Positions 53,448 to 62,987 of a stretch of DNA of 63,009 nt are shown here, piece after piece (position 1 is the first letter of the stretch; each line of letters starts with the position of its first letter). Made by a program: the position numbers and the translations under genes. Origin of the DNA: Fidelibacterota bacterium (GTDB taxonomy: Bacteria; Fidelibacterota; Marinisomatia; Marinisomatales; UBA1611); the NCBI GenBank assembly GCA_018649625.1, contig JABIHN010000090.1, positions 1 through 63,009 on the forward strand. The letters run 5' to 3'. The notes below the pieces were generated by a model, which saw nothing but the letters and a program-made list of their open reading frames with translations, did no database searches and was not told where the DNA came from.

Positions 53448-53957
53448 ATGAATAAAATATTAATAGGTGGATTGTTAATGATTGTGGCCTGTTCTAGTGA
53501 TCCTGTAAATATGGACAAAGTCTTATTTGAGCGCTCAGGTCAGTACATTACCAATGATGATTTTCATTCGTTTTTTTATTTTAATCGGAAAGTGTATAAT
53601 GGCCCCGCATATTCCCTCCATAAAAATGGAAAGAAAAAAGAAGAAGGGGATTTAAAAAATGGATTTCGAACAGGGGTCTGGCACACATGGTATGATGATG
53701 AAAAAAAACGATATACCGGTGGATATAATCGAGGAAAAGAACACGGAAAATGGATTGCCTATTACACCAATGGCAAAACAAAATACGAAGGTAGCTATAA
53801 AGATGGATTACAGGAAGGGAAATGGATCTACTTTGACGAAACCGGGAACAAAGAACTAGAAGAAATTTATTTTTCCTGTACAGAAGAATGTGAAAAGTCT
53901 CACTTTAAACGTCCATGCCCAAAAGAAGGAAAAGTGAAAGAATCTAAAGAACTCTAA
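53448..53957 (+). CDS. MORN/YwqK-like repeat lipoprotein
   Basis: A 169-residue lipoprotein. I start at ATG 53448, which has a GGAG site at good spacing and gives a signal ending IVACSS (lipobox Cys). The upstream ATG at 53415 adds 11 non-signal residues. The body has MORN/YwqK-type repeats with G-x-W-x-x-Y and Y-x-x-G-K patterns (FRTGVWHTWYDDEKK, KEHGKWIAYYTNGK, LQEGKWIYFDETG). Databases often call these toxin-antitoxin YwqK antitoxins, but no toxin partner is beside it, so I do not claim that role. Confidence 0.82.
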   Translation: MNKILIGGLLMIVACSSDPVNMDKVLFERSGQYITNDDFHSFFYFNRKVYNGPAYSLHKNGKKKEEGDLKNGFRTGVWHTWYDDEKKRYTGGYNRGKEHGKWIAYYTNGKTKYEGSYKDGLQEGKWIYFDETGNKELEEIYFSCTEECEKSHFKRPCPKEGKVKESKEL

Positions 53958-53972
53958 GTTTGATATAGAAAA

Positions 53973-55385
53973 TTAAATTTTCTTAATAACCGATAAATAA
54001 TTTGTTGTGCCAGGAACGCCAACAGGTACACCGCCAGTCACAACAAATTTTTCACCCGATGTTAATATGTTTTCGTCAATTAAAACTTCATTGACAACAT
54101 CTTGAATTTTATCGGTAGAATTATACTCTTTCACCAAAAAAGAAGTCACTCCCCATACAATCGATAATTGTCGACAAATTGATTCAATAGGTGTCATAGC
54201 AACGATGCGGGCTGATGGACGATATTTAGATACCATTCTTGCTGTGCTACCTGTATGTGTCATCGTAACTAATATTTTTATATCTTGTTCATAAGCAACT
54301 GAACAAGCTGCGTGGCTAATGGCCCGAGCCGTAATTAATTTTTTATTACCACGCGAAATTGGGTGATCATGGTATTGAATATTGGATTCTGTTTCTTTTA
54401 TCACGCGCGTTAAAACATTAATTACTTTTTCTGGATAGTCACCTGCAGCCGTTTCACCCGTCACCATTAAAGCATCAGCCCCTTCCAAAATTGCATTTGC
54501 AATATCACTAACTTCTGCTCGAGTTGGAACGGGTCGCTCCGTCATTGAATCCAATATTTGAGTGGCAATAACAACTGGTTTTCCTACGTGTCTAGCCTTA
54601 TCAATTACATCTTGTTGAATTTTAGGAACTCGTTCTATCGGAAGCTCTACGCCTAAGTCTCCTCTGGCCACCATGACGCCATCGAATATATCAATAATTT
54701 CATCTAAATTTTGAACGGCTTCCCATTTTTCAATTTTCGCCATGATGGGTACCGTGTATCCCAATTTTTTCACACGAGAACGAACCAAACCATAATCAGA
54801 TGCTGACCGTACAAAAGAAAGCGCTAACCAATCTGCGCCATTTTTCAGCGCCAATTCAAGATCTTCTTTGTCTTGTTCGGTTAGCGTGGGTACATCGAGT
54901 TGAATACCTGGAAAATTAACCCCTTTTCTGTTTTCTACAATTCCTGGAATTGTTGTTTTACATTTTAATGTGGAATTTGAAATGTGCTCAATAACTTCTA
55001 ATTCAACGCGCCCATCATTAATTAATATTTTCGCACCCTCTTCAACTTTTTGAAATTTCACTCCAGATGAAACCGGGATTACAGTCCGTCCTTTTAATTT
55101 GTTGCTAATTGTAACGATGTCTCCATCATTCAATTCCAAAGAGCTTTCTAGTCCATTTACGCGAATTTTCGGACCAGAAAGGTCCCCTAATATCGCTGGG
55201 CGACCTCCAGATGGAAGTTGCAGTGAACAAATTAATTTAAAATAGGATTCTTTTTCTTTTTGAGATCCATGAGAGAGATTCACCCTGAAACAATTCACGC
55301 CTTTATCAACCAAAGATTGAATCATTTTAGGCGTAGAACAACTGGGTCCTACAGTGGCAATTATTTTAGTACTTGTTAATTTCAT
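53973..55385 (-). CDS. pyk: Pyruvate kinase
   Basis: A 470-residue glycolytic enzyme making pyruvate and ATP from PEP and ADP. Motifs are TKIIATVGPSCS, CFRVNLSHGS, GDLSGPKIRV, DWLALSFVRSASD, the catalytic IMAKIEKWEAVQN, GVMVARGDLGVELP and TRAEVSDIANAILEGADALMVTGETAAGDYP. Length and order are standard. It sits close to PEP carboxylase (58012), so two PEP-using enzymes share this neighbourhood. Its start diverges from the phosphodiesterase gene with 34 bp between. Confidence 0.97.
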   Translation of the reverse strand: MKLTSTKIIATVGPSCSTPKMIQSLVDKGVNCFRVNLSHGSQKEKESYFKLICSLQLPSGGRPAILGDLSGPKIRVNGLESSLELNDGDIVTISNKLKGRTVIPVSSGVKFQKVEEGAKILINDGRVELEVIEHISNSTLKCKTTIPGIVENRKGVNFPGIQLDVPTLTEQDKEDLELALKNGADWLALSFVRSASDYGLVRSRVKKLGYTVPIMAKIEKWEAVQNLDEIIDIFDGVMVARGDLGVELPIERVPKIQQDVIDKARHVGKPVVIATQILDSMTERPVPTRAEVSDIANAILEGADALMVTGETAAGDYPEKVINVLTRVIKETESNIQYHDHPISRGNKKLITARAISHAACSVAYEQDIKILVTMTHTGSTARMVSKYRPSARIVAMTPIESICRQLSIVWGVTSFLVKEYNSTDKIQDVVNEVLIDENILTSGEKFVVTGGVPVGVPGTTNYLSVIKKI

Positions 55386-55419
55386 GGTTATAAATTACCA
55401 GCACTTGATTATCATATCT

Positions 55420-56718
55420 ATGAAACATTTTGCAAATATTCTACTTTTTTTATGTTTGATCTCTTGTGGGGGTCCAAAAGGTAACTGGGAAGATTCTCGA
55501 GTTATCTTGGTTTCCATCGATGGTCTTAGAGGCGATATTCTTGAAGACCCAGAACTTGAAATAAAATATCCAAATTTATTCCGCTTAATGGAATTGGGAG
55601 AATCTTGCGGGAATGTTCAAACTGTTTTTCCTTCTCTCACGTATCCATCCCATACTTCTATGATTACGGGCGTAATGCCCGATAAACACGGCATCGTTAA
55701 CAACCGACCCTTTATTCCAGAAAATAATTTTGTAGACTGGTATTGGTATGCAGATTCAATCAAAGTTCCCACCCTTATTACTCAAGCAAAAAAGAAAGGT
55801 TTGATTTCATTGGGTGTAAGCTGGCCTGTTTCGGTCGGCGCAGAAATGGATTGGATGTTACCGGAAATAAAGTCTGTGAGTGATACAATATCAACCGTTG
55901 ATCTTGTGCGAAAACACGATCGACCAGAAACATTTTTAGAATCAGCAAAGGTTCGTGGCGTTGTTCCTGAAGATGGAAATCCTACAGGATTCGGAAGAGA
56001 TTTACTGCTCCACGAGGTTTTCATGGATGCCTTTCACCGGAAAGCCCCTCATTTAAGCTTATATCATATGATTGAAACAGATTTAGTTCAACACGAGTTT
56101 GGGAAAGGTTCAGATGAATCAATTCATGCATTTATGTTCATGGACTCATTACTTGGAAATATTATAGCGCTTTTAGATGAAATGAATTTGTGGGAATCCA
56201 CTACATTGATTGTTACCGGCGATCATGGATTTCGCAATTATGAAAAACAAATTAACTTAAACAAACTCTTTTTAGATAATGGGTGGCTAGCTATAAAAGA
56301 TGGGTCAATTTCATCTGACTGGAAAGTGGTTTGTATGGGGTCGGGTGGGTCTGCTTTTGTTCGTTTAAAAAATCCATTAGATAAAGAATTTAAGAAAAAG
56401 GTTCGTTTATTATTGTCCAAACAAGATGGGTTTGAAATCTTAGAACAACGTCATATGAACGGTACACTTTGGGCGCCCCTAAAAACAGATTTTTTATTAA
56501 TGGCAAAAAACAAATTTGGATTTGTTCGTAGTCTTGATCAACCATTTATTTTAGAAAAGTCTGGAGGATCTCATGGCGGAGATCCAAGACGTAAAATATT
56601 AAAAACTGGATATATTGCTGCGGGGCGAAACGTTCAAAAAAGGACAATTGAATCAATGTCAATTACAGATATTGCATTTAAAATATCTGACTTACTTGAT
56701 CTTGATTTAAAAAACTAG
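55420..56718 (+). CDS. Lipoprotein phosphodiesterase/nucleotide pyrophosphatase
   Basis: A 432-residue alkaline-phosphatase-superfamily phosphodiesterase (ectonucleotide pyrophosphatase type). I start at ATG 55420, giving a lipoprotein signal ending LISCGG. Metal-site Asp lies in VSIDGLRGD, the nucleophile Thr in FPSLTYPSHTSMITG, and the second site in TGDHGF with EMNLWESTTLIV. It probably hydrolyses extracytoplasmic nucleotides or phospho-esters, feeding the salvage genes in this window; that link is inference. Its stop TAG is read within the palindrome CTAG shared with apaG. Confidence 0.87.
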   Translation: MKHFANILLFLCLISCGGPKGNWEDSRVILVSIDGLRGDILEDPELEIKYPNLFRLMELGESCGNVQTVFPSLTYPSHTSMITGVMPDKHGIVNNRPFIPENNFVDWYWYADSIKVPTLITQAKKKGLISLGVSWPVSVGAEMDWMLPEIKSVSDTISTVDLVRKHDRPETFLESAKVRGVVPEDGNPTGFGRDLLLHEVFMDAFHRKAPHLSLYHMIETDLVQHEFGKGSDESIHAFMFMDSLLGNIIALLDEMNLWESTTLIVTGDHGFRNYEKQINLNKLFLDNGWLAIKDGSISSDWKVVCMGSGGSAFVRLKNPLDKEFKKKVRLLLSKQDGFEILEQRHMNGTLWAPLKTDFLLMAKNKFGFVRSLDQPFILEKSGGSHGGDPRRKILKTGYIAAGRNVQKRTIESMSITDIAFKISDLLDLDLKN

Positions 56719-57077
56719 TTCAATACTTGAGGTGCTACTAATCGAAATCGTTCGATGATAGCATCAAATTCTTTTCCCTCTCCGTCCACCATTCGATAGC
56801 TTCCTTCCATAAACCCCATGGGAGTCGGTAAAGGACAAAAACTTGTGTATTCAAAAGAATCACTCGGAGCCAGTGTTGGCTGTTCCCCAACTACACCGGG
56901 ACCATGAATATCCTCTGTCTTTCCCTCTCCGTCCGTAATATGCCAATAACGACTTAATAACTGGACTGTTTTCTCGCTATTATTTTGAATTGTAATATGG
57001 TACGAGAAAAAATAATATGAACGAACGGGATTTGATCGTTCCTGAATATATTGGGGTTTAACACTAATCTTAATCAT
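56715..57077 (-). CDS. apaG: ApaG family protein
   Basis: A 120-residue protein matching ApaG: VKPQYIQERSNPVRSYYFFSYHITIQNN, LLSRYWHITDGEGKTEDIHGPGVVGEQPTL and CPLPTPMGFMEGSYRMV. The fold is fibronectin-III-like. E. coli apaG affects cobalt/magnesium resistance, and its biochemical role is unclear. It converges on the phosphodiesterase gene and overlaps it by four bases. It follows the dioxygenase gene by three bases, so it is co-transcribed with it. Confidence 0.93.
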   Translation of the reverse strand: MIKISVKPQYIQERSNPVRSYYFFSYHITIQNNSEKTVQLLSRYWHITDGEGKTEDIHGPGVVGEQPTLAPSDSFEYTSFCPLPTPMGFMEGSYRMVDGEGKEFDAIIERFRLVAPQVLN

Positions 57078-57080
57078 GAT

Positions 57081-57992
57081 TTATTTTAAGTAAACCATTT
57101 TTTTTGATCCGGTATAGCTCCCTGTTTTCAATACAATTAAATACGAACCCGATGGAACCGAATTTCCTATTGAATCTGTACCTTTCCATTTTATCAAATG
57201 TGTTCCTGATGACATTCTCTCATCCGCTAAATTAACAATCCATTTTCCGTTTATATCATAAATGCTAATGTTTACATACCCTCTTTGAGTAATGCCAAAT
57301 TCAATTTGAGTCGAGTTATTAAACGGATTTGGATAATTGTTTTTTAAATACGGGTTCTCTGGTACCGGACTTTGAATTTCGTTGTTACTCATTTCAGCGC
57401 CTTCTTCATTCATGACGACATTAAAGGTTCCAATTAATCCTTCATCGCTTTCTTCTAATGAAATAATTCTATCGCCATGTTGCTGTTCCCAGCTTTCATT
57501 AATTTGGGGATCTCCTGAAAAATAACATTGAGTCACGTGTTCTAATCCGTCTGGTGTAGTAATTTTATAATGAAAGTGTTTCGGGCGACTTCCATAATAT
57601 CCTGGCCAAATTGTTTCAAATGCGTATTCACCGTTTTCATTGGTGAGCATTTGTCCTCTCAAATTATACAAATCATTCTCTGGATTGCCTGAGTCACACT
57701 CTTGAAAAACAGTATAACATCCATCATCATTCGCGTGCCAAACATCCACAACTGCATTCGAAATTGGTATTTCACAATCATTCGTGGTAATAACCCCGGA
57801 AATAAAAATACGAGTTCCCGGTTCGTCTATATCGGCCAAGATGGTTCGATAGGGATGGTTTTCATCCCAATAGGGTCCAAGAATATCCGGGGAAGTTAAA
57901 TCGCAATCCCGAGACCCTAATAGAGTTGTGGGAATCACGCTTGAAATGAGCGTGCCCACTGCACCTAGTTTTATAAATTCTCTTCGTTTCAT
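57081..57992 (-). CDS. Tat-exported intradiol dioxygenase-like protein with sorting domain
   Basis: A 303-residue protein. A twin-arginine signal (MKRREFIKLGAVGTL) precedes an intradiol ring-cleavage dioxygenase-like core (about 30-200). The core has LGPYWDENHPYR, VDVWHANDDGCYTVF, WPGYYGSRPKHFHYKI and THVTQCYFSGD-like segments. Iron ligands of the family (Tyr, Tyr, His, His) can be matched to Y in DGCY, Y in GYYG and the two His of KHFHYK. The last 85 residues are a Por sorting domain (NNYPNPFNNSTQIEF onward). It is three bases from apaG. Substrate unknown. Confidence 0.87.
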   Translation of the reverse strand: MKRREFIKLGAVGTLISSVIPTTLLGSRDCDLTSPDILGPYWDENHPYRTILADIDEPGTRIFISGVITTNDCEIPISNAVVDVWHANDDGCYTVFQECDSGNPENDLYNLRGQMLTNENGEYAFETIWPGYYGSRPKHFHYKITTPDGLEHVTQCYFSGDPQINESWEQQHGDRIISLEESDEGLIGTFNVVMNEEGAEMSNNEIQSPVPENPYLKNNYPNPFNNSTQIEFGITQRGYVNISIYDINGKWIVNLADERMSSGTHLIKWKGTDSIGNSVPSGSYLIVLKTGSYTGSKKMVYLK

Positions 57993-58011
57993 AGTAAGAA
58001 GCTAATTAGGT

Positions 58012-60537
58012 TTACGCAGAGTTTCTAGATGCATTAATATTTCCAAACAAAGACCGAACAACCATTTTTTCCAAAATAGATATTTGATCTTTTGTTAAAT
58101 CGTTTTCCCTTAACCTCATGAGGGCATATTGTTGAATCACTAATAATGGCAATACGGTTTCTTCTCTAAGGGCAATGGATTCTTTAATGTTTTGATTATT
58201 CTCTAATAGTTCTTTTTGGCAAGATATTTTCAATATTAACCGCTCCGTTAAGTCATATTCTTCTTTAAGCATTGACCAAAATTCGCCATACTTTCGATCA
58301 TGTTTCATATATTTTGTTAAGGGAAAATATGTTTTACACATACTCTGCATTGAGTTTCCAATTAATGCGCGGAAGAATCGTGACTCAGAATACAAAACAA
58401 TGATTTCGTTGAGCTTTCCTGCAACTTCCATTTCTTTAAGGGCTGTTCCTAGTCCAAAAAATCCGGGGATATTTTGTTTTATTTGCGACCAGGCACCAAC
58501 GAATGGAATGGCTCTTAATTGCTCAAACTTTATGTCGCTTGATTTATTTCTTTTGTCTGGTCTAGACCCAATATTTGTTTTGCTATAATACTTTAATGGA
58601 GACATGTCTAATAAAAAAGGTGTAAACAGCGGGTGTTCTTTTAGGCGTGTATATTCATCTAATGCAGATGAACTCATTTGTTCAAGTAGTTTATTTTGCT
58701 TTGGGGTTAGGGGTTTTTTGTTGTCTTTTAAAATTTGATTTTCTAGGCCGGCAGTCATTAATTGTTCAAGGTTTAAGCGTGCTGATTCTTTTGTTCCAAA
58801 TTTGCTTGAAATGGTTTGCCCTTGAATTGTGAGCTGAATCTGTGTTGATGCAATTTTTTTACCAAGCGACGCATAATAATTATGTGTATTTCCCCCTCCT
58901 CGAGCCGGAGGTCCTCCGCGTCCATCAAAGTAAATAATATTAATCCCTTGTTTCTCTGATAAATTTGATAATTGTTCGCGCACTTTATATATATTCCAAT
59001 TTGCGCTTAAATATCCCCCGTCTTTTGTCCCATCAGAAAACCCCAACATGACTATTTGTTTATTATTTCGTTGATTTAAATGCTCTTTATAATCTTTATT
59101 ATCAAACAATGCTTTCATTGTTTTTTCTGCATTATTTAAATCATTAATTGTTTCAAAAAGCGGAATAAAATCAATCGGCATAGCTCCTTTTTGGAAGGCC
59201 GTTTGTTTGGCAATGAAATATACCTTCGCCACATCCTTTTCGCTTTGACAGTTAGAAATTATATAACGATGACATCCTTGCTCTCCGTTTGTTTTCTGAA
59301 TCTGCTTAATCGTTGAAAAAGACTGAAGTGTATCTTCGATTCTGTCATTATCAGATAATGAAATAGACTGTTTTTTGTTTTCAGAAAACAAATCAGAAAC
59401 AGATAGATTATCCGAAGGTAAAATGTGGTCAATTGTTTGATTTATAATACTGCTATCTTGACGGTAATCTAATGTTGCAAAATGGAACCCAAACAAGGAA
59501 ATTCGATCTATAAAATTTTCTAATTGTTCTTTAAATACTCCGTTGTGGTCCGAAATAAGGTCCTTCAAAATAAGTTCAATTTCAATTAATAATAATTCAG
59601 CCGACCATTCTTGTTTGCCCCGAATACATAATAATATTTTCTGTTCAATTTCTAATAAACGTTCATATACACCCGAAAAAGAGATTCTTCGTCGAATGGA
59701 GCGAATATCAGTGTGGTAACATTTTAAAATAGTTTCTTTTAATCGGCGAGCTACATCTATTGTAATGGTTGAATTAACATATGGATTTCCGTCTCGGTCA
59801 CCGCCGGGCCAAAAGCCCAGTTGAATCGAATTTATGTGTCCTGGTTTTTCGGATACACTTCTTCGTAACGTTGAGATTATATCTCCCGCGCTCTGATAAA
59901 AAATGTTTTGTAAATACCATGTTAGATTAACCGCTTCATCGTAAGGAGTTGGTTTTTTCTTTTTAAAGAAAGGGGTCATGCCTAGTTGCATCAAATAGGT
60001 GTGAATCAAATCAACATTGTTATTTTCAACAATAGCTTCAGTCAAATCTGTAATAATTGCTAGTACGCGACCGGGATAAAACTGGGTTGGGTGGGCGGTT
60101 AATACAGGCCAAATAGAAAATGTTTTTAATTTTTCTTTGAGTGATTCACTTAAGTTTTCTTGATTAACGTGTAATAATAATTCGGTAATTGACCCGGGAC
60201 CATCCAAATTATTTAATTCTTCAAAAGTAGCATCTTCTAAGGCATCAATGAGAACCACTTGTCGTTCTATAAATTGAATAACTCGAAATAAAAAATCAAA
60301 ATGATCCTGTTCGTTTTTATTTTTGAATTGTTCATTTAAAAATGTTTCTATTATTTTCTGTGGAGATTCACCTTGTAATAGCTTTGTTCGACACGCCCCT
60401 GTTAAAATAGGAACTAGCACGCCAATATCTTTGATACCACCTAAAGGAAGCGTCAGAAAAATGGAATTATATAGTTGATACTTTAAGCCGACTATCTGTT
60501 GATAGTTAGATAATGACTTACGACTCATTGAATTCAA
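58012..60537 (-). CDS. ppc: Phosphoenolpyruvate carboxylase
   Basis: An 841-residue enzyme fixing bicarbonate onto PEP to give oxaloacetate, an anaplerotic step. Signatures are VLTAHPTQFYPGRVLA with the catalytic His, FWPGGDRDGNPYV, LGFSDGTKDGGYLSANW, the active-site loop FDGRGGPPARGGG, and a C-terminal RNSA in place of the usual RNTG. TAHPTQ replaces the common TAHPTE, as in the Bacteroidetes-type branch. Length is slightly short for the family (about 880). Its start overlaps the stop of the transglycosylase gene by four bases. Confidence 0.96.
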   Translation of the reverse strand: MNSMSRKSLSNYQQIVGLKYQLYNSIFLTLPLGGIKDIGVLVPILTGACRTKLLQGESPQKIIETFLNEQFKNKNEQDHFDFLFRVIQFIERQVVLIDALEDATFEELNNLDGPGSITELLLHVNQENLSESLKEKLKTFSIWPVLTAHPTQFYPGRVLAIITDLTEAIVENNNVDLIHTYLMQLGMTPFFKKKKPTPYDEAVNLTWYLQNIFYQSAGDIISTLRRSVSEKPGHINSIQLGFWPGGDRDGNPYVNSTITIDVARRLKETILKCYHTDIRSIRRRISFSGVYERLLEIEQKILLCIRGKQEWSAELLLIEIELILKDLISDHNGVFKEQLENFIDRISLFGFHFATLDYRQDSSIINQTIDHILPSDNLSVSDLFSENKKQSISLSDNDRIEDTLQSFSTIKQIQKTNGEQGCHRYIISNCQSEKDVAKVYFIAKQTAFQKGAMPIDFIPLFETINDLNNAEKTMKALFDNKDYKEHLNQRNNKQIVMLGFSDGTKDGGYLSANWNIYKVREQLSNLSEKQGINIIYFDGRGGPPARGGGNTHNYYASLGKKIASTQIQLTIQGQTISSKFGTKESARLNLEQLMTAGLENQILKDNKKPLTPKQNKLLEQMSSSALDEYTRLKEHPLFTPFLLDMSPLKYYSKTNIGSRPDKRNKSSDIKFEQLRAIPFVGAWSQIKQNIPGFFGLGTALKEMEVAGKLNEIIVLYSESRFFRALIGNSMQSMCKTYFPLTKYMKHDRKYGEFWSMLKEEYDLTERLILKISCQKELLENNQNIKESIALREETVLPLLVIQQYALMRLRENDLTKDQISILEKMVVRSLFGNINASRNSA

Positions 60538-61358
60538 TCGATTGTGTTTTTTACTTTTTGGCTACGTTTTTTTATTTCACTGGTTAATTCTAAAACTGCC
60601 ATGACATAATTATCTGAATGATTATAAGCATAGATGGATTTCCAAATATCTCCATCTTTTTCATAATTGGTACTATTAGGCTTATACCCATTCCGCCTGA
60701 GATAGTTAGCAATGCTTCCTAACACATCAGGCCAATCATAGGGTTGACGCACACCGTCTTCATTAAAATCGACTGAATAATTATTGAAGCTGGATGGGAT
60801 AAATTGTCCATACCCGAAAGCTCCAGCATACGATCCACCAATTTCTTGAGGGTCTAACTGATCATTGAAACAATATTTGATAAATTCCGCTAACTCTTTG
60901 GACGCCCATTTAGCTCGGCGTGGCATTTCATGAATTTGGGTATAAAGAGAATTAAACACAGAATACTGAGAATGATGACTTCCATAATTGCTTTCAATTC
61001 CTGCAATAGTAACAAAAATAAACGGATCTACTTTATATTCACTTTCAACCATTTTAATTAATTCATAATTCTTTTTATAAAATTTTGCTCCAGCAGCAAT
61101 TCTGGATTCTTTTACAAATATTTTTCGATAAACTTCCCAAGTTTTCTTTTCATAGGGCTTAGCGAAACGATCTACGATAACCTTATGTATTTTTAATTCA
61201 TCATGCGTAAATGCTTCTCTCACATACGCTTCGGGAATGGTTGATTTTTTAAGATGCTCTGTGACCAGTCTATAAGCCAAATCATCAGTTAAGGATTGGC
61301 TCTGTGCTAAAGCCGTAAAGATAAGAATGAGGGTAATTCGATTCATGGATGTTTTCAT
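60534..61358 (-). CDS. Lytic murein transglycosylase, MltB-like
   Basis: A 274-residue secreted peptidoglycan lyase. I start at ATG 61358 (MKTSMNRITLILIFTALAQ), since the frame extends 22 codons further without a signal. MltB hallmarks are FIFVTIAGIESNYGSHHSQYSVFNSLY with the catalytic Glu, GSYAGAFGYGQFIPSSF and DWPDVLGSIANYLRRNGY. It cuts the glycan strand and leaves an anhydro end. It is coupled to ppc by ATGA overlap, an odd pairing with no obvious functional link. Confidence 0.9.
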   Translation of the reverse strand: MKTSMNRITLILIFTALAQSQSLTDDLAYRLVTEHLKKSTIPEAYVREAFTHDELKIHKVIVDRFAKPYEKKTWEVYRKIFVKESRIAAGAKFYKKNYELIKMVESEYKVDPFIFVTIAGIESNYGSHHSQYSVFNSLYTQIHEMPRRAKWASKELAEFIKYCFNDQLDPQEIGGSYAGAFGYGQFIPSSFNNYSVDFNEDGVRQPYDWPDVLGSIANYLRRNGYKPNSTNYEKDGDIWKSIYAYNHSDNYVMAVLELTSEIKKRSQKVKNTID

Positions 61359-61463
61359 TTTGATAATAATTGGAAATTTATGGTATGAATTTAAGACAGT
61401 CACCCACCATGAGATACAAAACATTAATCTTTGTTGAGCTCTGGAATTATTCCCACATATTTT

Positions 61464-61966
61464 TTATAATCCCGGTTTCAATGCACCGATAAAAAATTCT
61501 CTTTTTTGTTCAAAGGACCAGGGTCCCATAAAAACCACTTGTTGTCCGCGACTCGATAACTTTTTTTGAGCTATTGAATATCCAGCAACTGCGCTTCCAG
61601 CCATCCCTAAATAAAAGGGGAGAACACCTGGGTTATCTCCGATGGTATCACCTCTTAAGCCGCTCTTAACAACCAAAATAAAAAAACCAGGAATGGCCCC
61701 CCTAAAAATCCACAACACGCGCCAGCAAGAATTGGTAAAAATGGATTCACCGCTCCAAATGCTGTTATACTATTTATTGAAGAAATTGGAATGGCTGTTT
61801 TTCCATCAATGATAATATCGGTTTCAGTGACACCTGTAACAATGGGATAGTGAATAATACCATCGGTTGATTGCATACTAATAAACGTTGGTTTATTGGC
61901 AGCGAAAACTTGGCAGGCCAAAAACAACATTAAGGTGATGGTTTGTTTTTTCATTTTAGGTTTCAT
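61464..61966 (-). pseudogene. Small membrane protein gene split by a homopolymer frameshift
   Basis: One frame (61655-61966) gives a signal peptide (LFLACQVFAANK) and a soluble domain ending GFLGGPFLVFLFWLLRAA then a stop. The other frame (61464-61718) continues the same style, AIPGFFILVVKSGLRGDTIGDNPG, with a second helix and a C-terminal tail. Inserting one base into the G6 run (C6 on plus, 61697-61702) joins them as GFLGGAIPGFF, giving a protein of about 160 residues. It may be a sequencing error, a phase-variable run or programmed -1 slippage. Function unknown. Confidence 0.7.
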
Positions 61967-61979
61967 TTATTCATGAATC

Positions 61980-62987
61980 TCATTTCAGCAAAATCATTTT
62001 TTTGCTTTGCGTAATAGTCCCAACATTCATTTGTAAAAAATAAACACCACTGGCATATTGAGATGCATTCCATTGAATTTCATACTGACCCGACACCAAT
62101 TTTTCATTTACCAGAGATTCAATCATGCGACCGCTTATGTCAAATACCTGTAGAGACGTAGCATGATGCATCTCTACAACATCAAACTGGATGATAGTAA
62201 CCGGATTAAATGGATTTGGATAAATGGAATTTATTCCAATTTGTGTTGGAATTTGATTTTCATCAATTGAAACCGTTTCGCCATCTAAATAGCCTACACC
62301 ACACTGTACAGATTCTGGTTCACTATGATGACAATGATCAAAAATATCACATTCGTCTGGATATAATTCATGTTCTGCATAAGGTCCTTCGGCATAATTA
62401 TCCCAAACAGGAGAAGACATCCAACAAGCGTCGCACACATCTGTGCTAATGCTTTGATCTGATTCTTCCGGCCAATCTAAGGTGTCGCCCGGCGCAAAAC
62501 AAAATCGTCCTATCAATTCTATACATTCCGGAGAACCAATATTGCCATCATCATCTTGACAATCGCTCCCATACCAAATTGAACCTTGAACAGTCCCGGG
62601 ACATGCTTCGTGCCCAATCACATCAAAATACGCATAGTTTCCTGAAGCAAAAACAGCCGTTGGACTTAAGCAGGGCCACGAAGCTCTCACCGTAAATTTA
62701 TTCGCGGTTTCACCTTCATATTCCCAGGGGAAATGCATTCGAAATCTAGAGCCTAATGTATTCGTATCGCCTGTGCTTGAATCAACCACAATCTTAAATA
62801 GGTTTTCTGGATGACATGGGTTTGACTCTCCTTCGCCACACACATATATACAGGAGTCAACTAAGGTAGGACAGGTTCGACTAAAATCATTATCCAGCCG
62901 AATAATATCACCAGACAATGTCTGAAAATCTTGGCTAAAGATTAAACTTGAAAATAACGAGATTAAGACGATCAATGGTTTTCGCAT
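61980..62987 (-). CDS. Secreted protein with C-terminal sorting domain
   Basis: A 335-residue secreted protein (signal about 1-18, ends IFSQ). The N-terminal two thirds is a Cys-rich region of unknown fold (CPTLVDSCIYVCGEGESNPC, DVCDACWMSSPVW, EHELYPDECDIFDHCHH). The last 80 residues form a Por sorting domain (SIYPNPFNPVTIIQFDV to KKMILLK), closely similar in ending to the M23 protein at 7269. No enzyme motif is visible. It lies 13 bases upstream of the frameshifted gene and just inside the right edge of the window. Confidence 0.8.
   Translation of the reverse strand: MRKPLIVLISLFSSLIFSQDFQTLSGDIIRLDNDFSRTCPTLVDSCIYVCGEGESNPCHPENLFKIVVDSSTGDTNTLGSRFRMHFPWEYEGETANKFTVRASWPCLSPTAVFASGNYAYFDVIGHEACPGTVQGSIWYGSDCQDDDGNIGSPECIELIGRFCFAPGDTLDWPEESDQSISTDVCDACWMSSPVWDNYAEGPYAEHELYPDECDIFDHCHHSEPESVQCGVGYLDGETVSIDENQIPTQIGINSIYPNPFNPVTIIQFDVVEMHHATSLQVFDISGRMIESLVNEKLVSGQYEIQWNASQYASGVYFLQMNVGTITQSKKMILLK

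Noticed and set aside
53448-53957. Toxin-antitoxin antitoxin role for the MORN/YwqK-like lipoprotein
   Set aside because: No adjacent toxin-like gene and the protein is a lipoprotein; the repeat match alone does not support it.
53967-53983. AGAAAAT-TAA-ATTTTCT hairpin as a terminator between convergent genes
   Set aside because: All A/T stem of seven pairs with no T-run; too weak to call.
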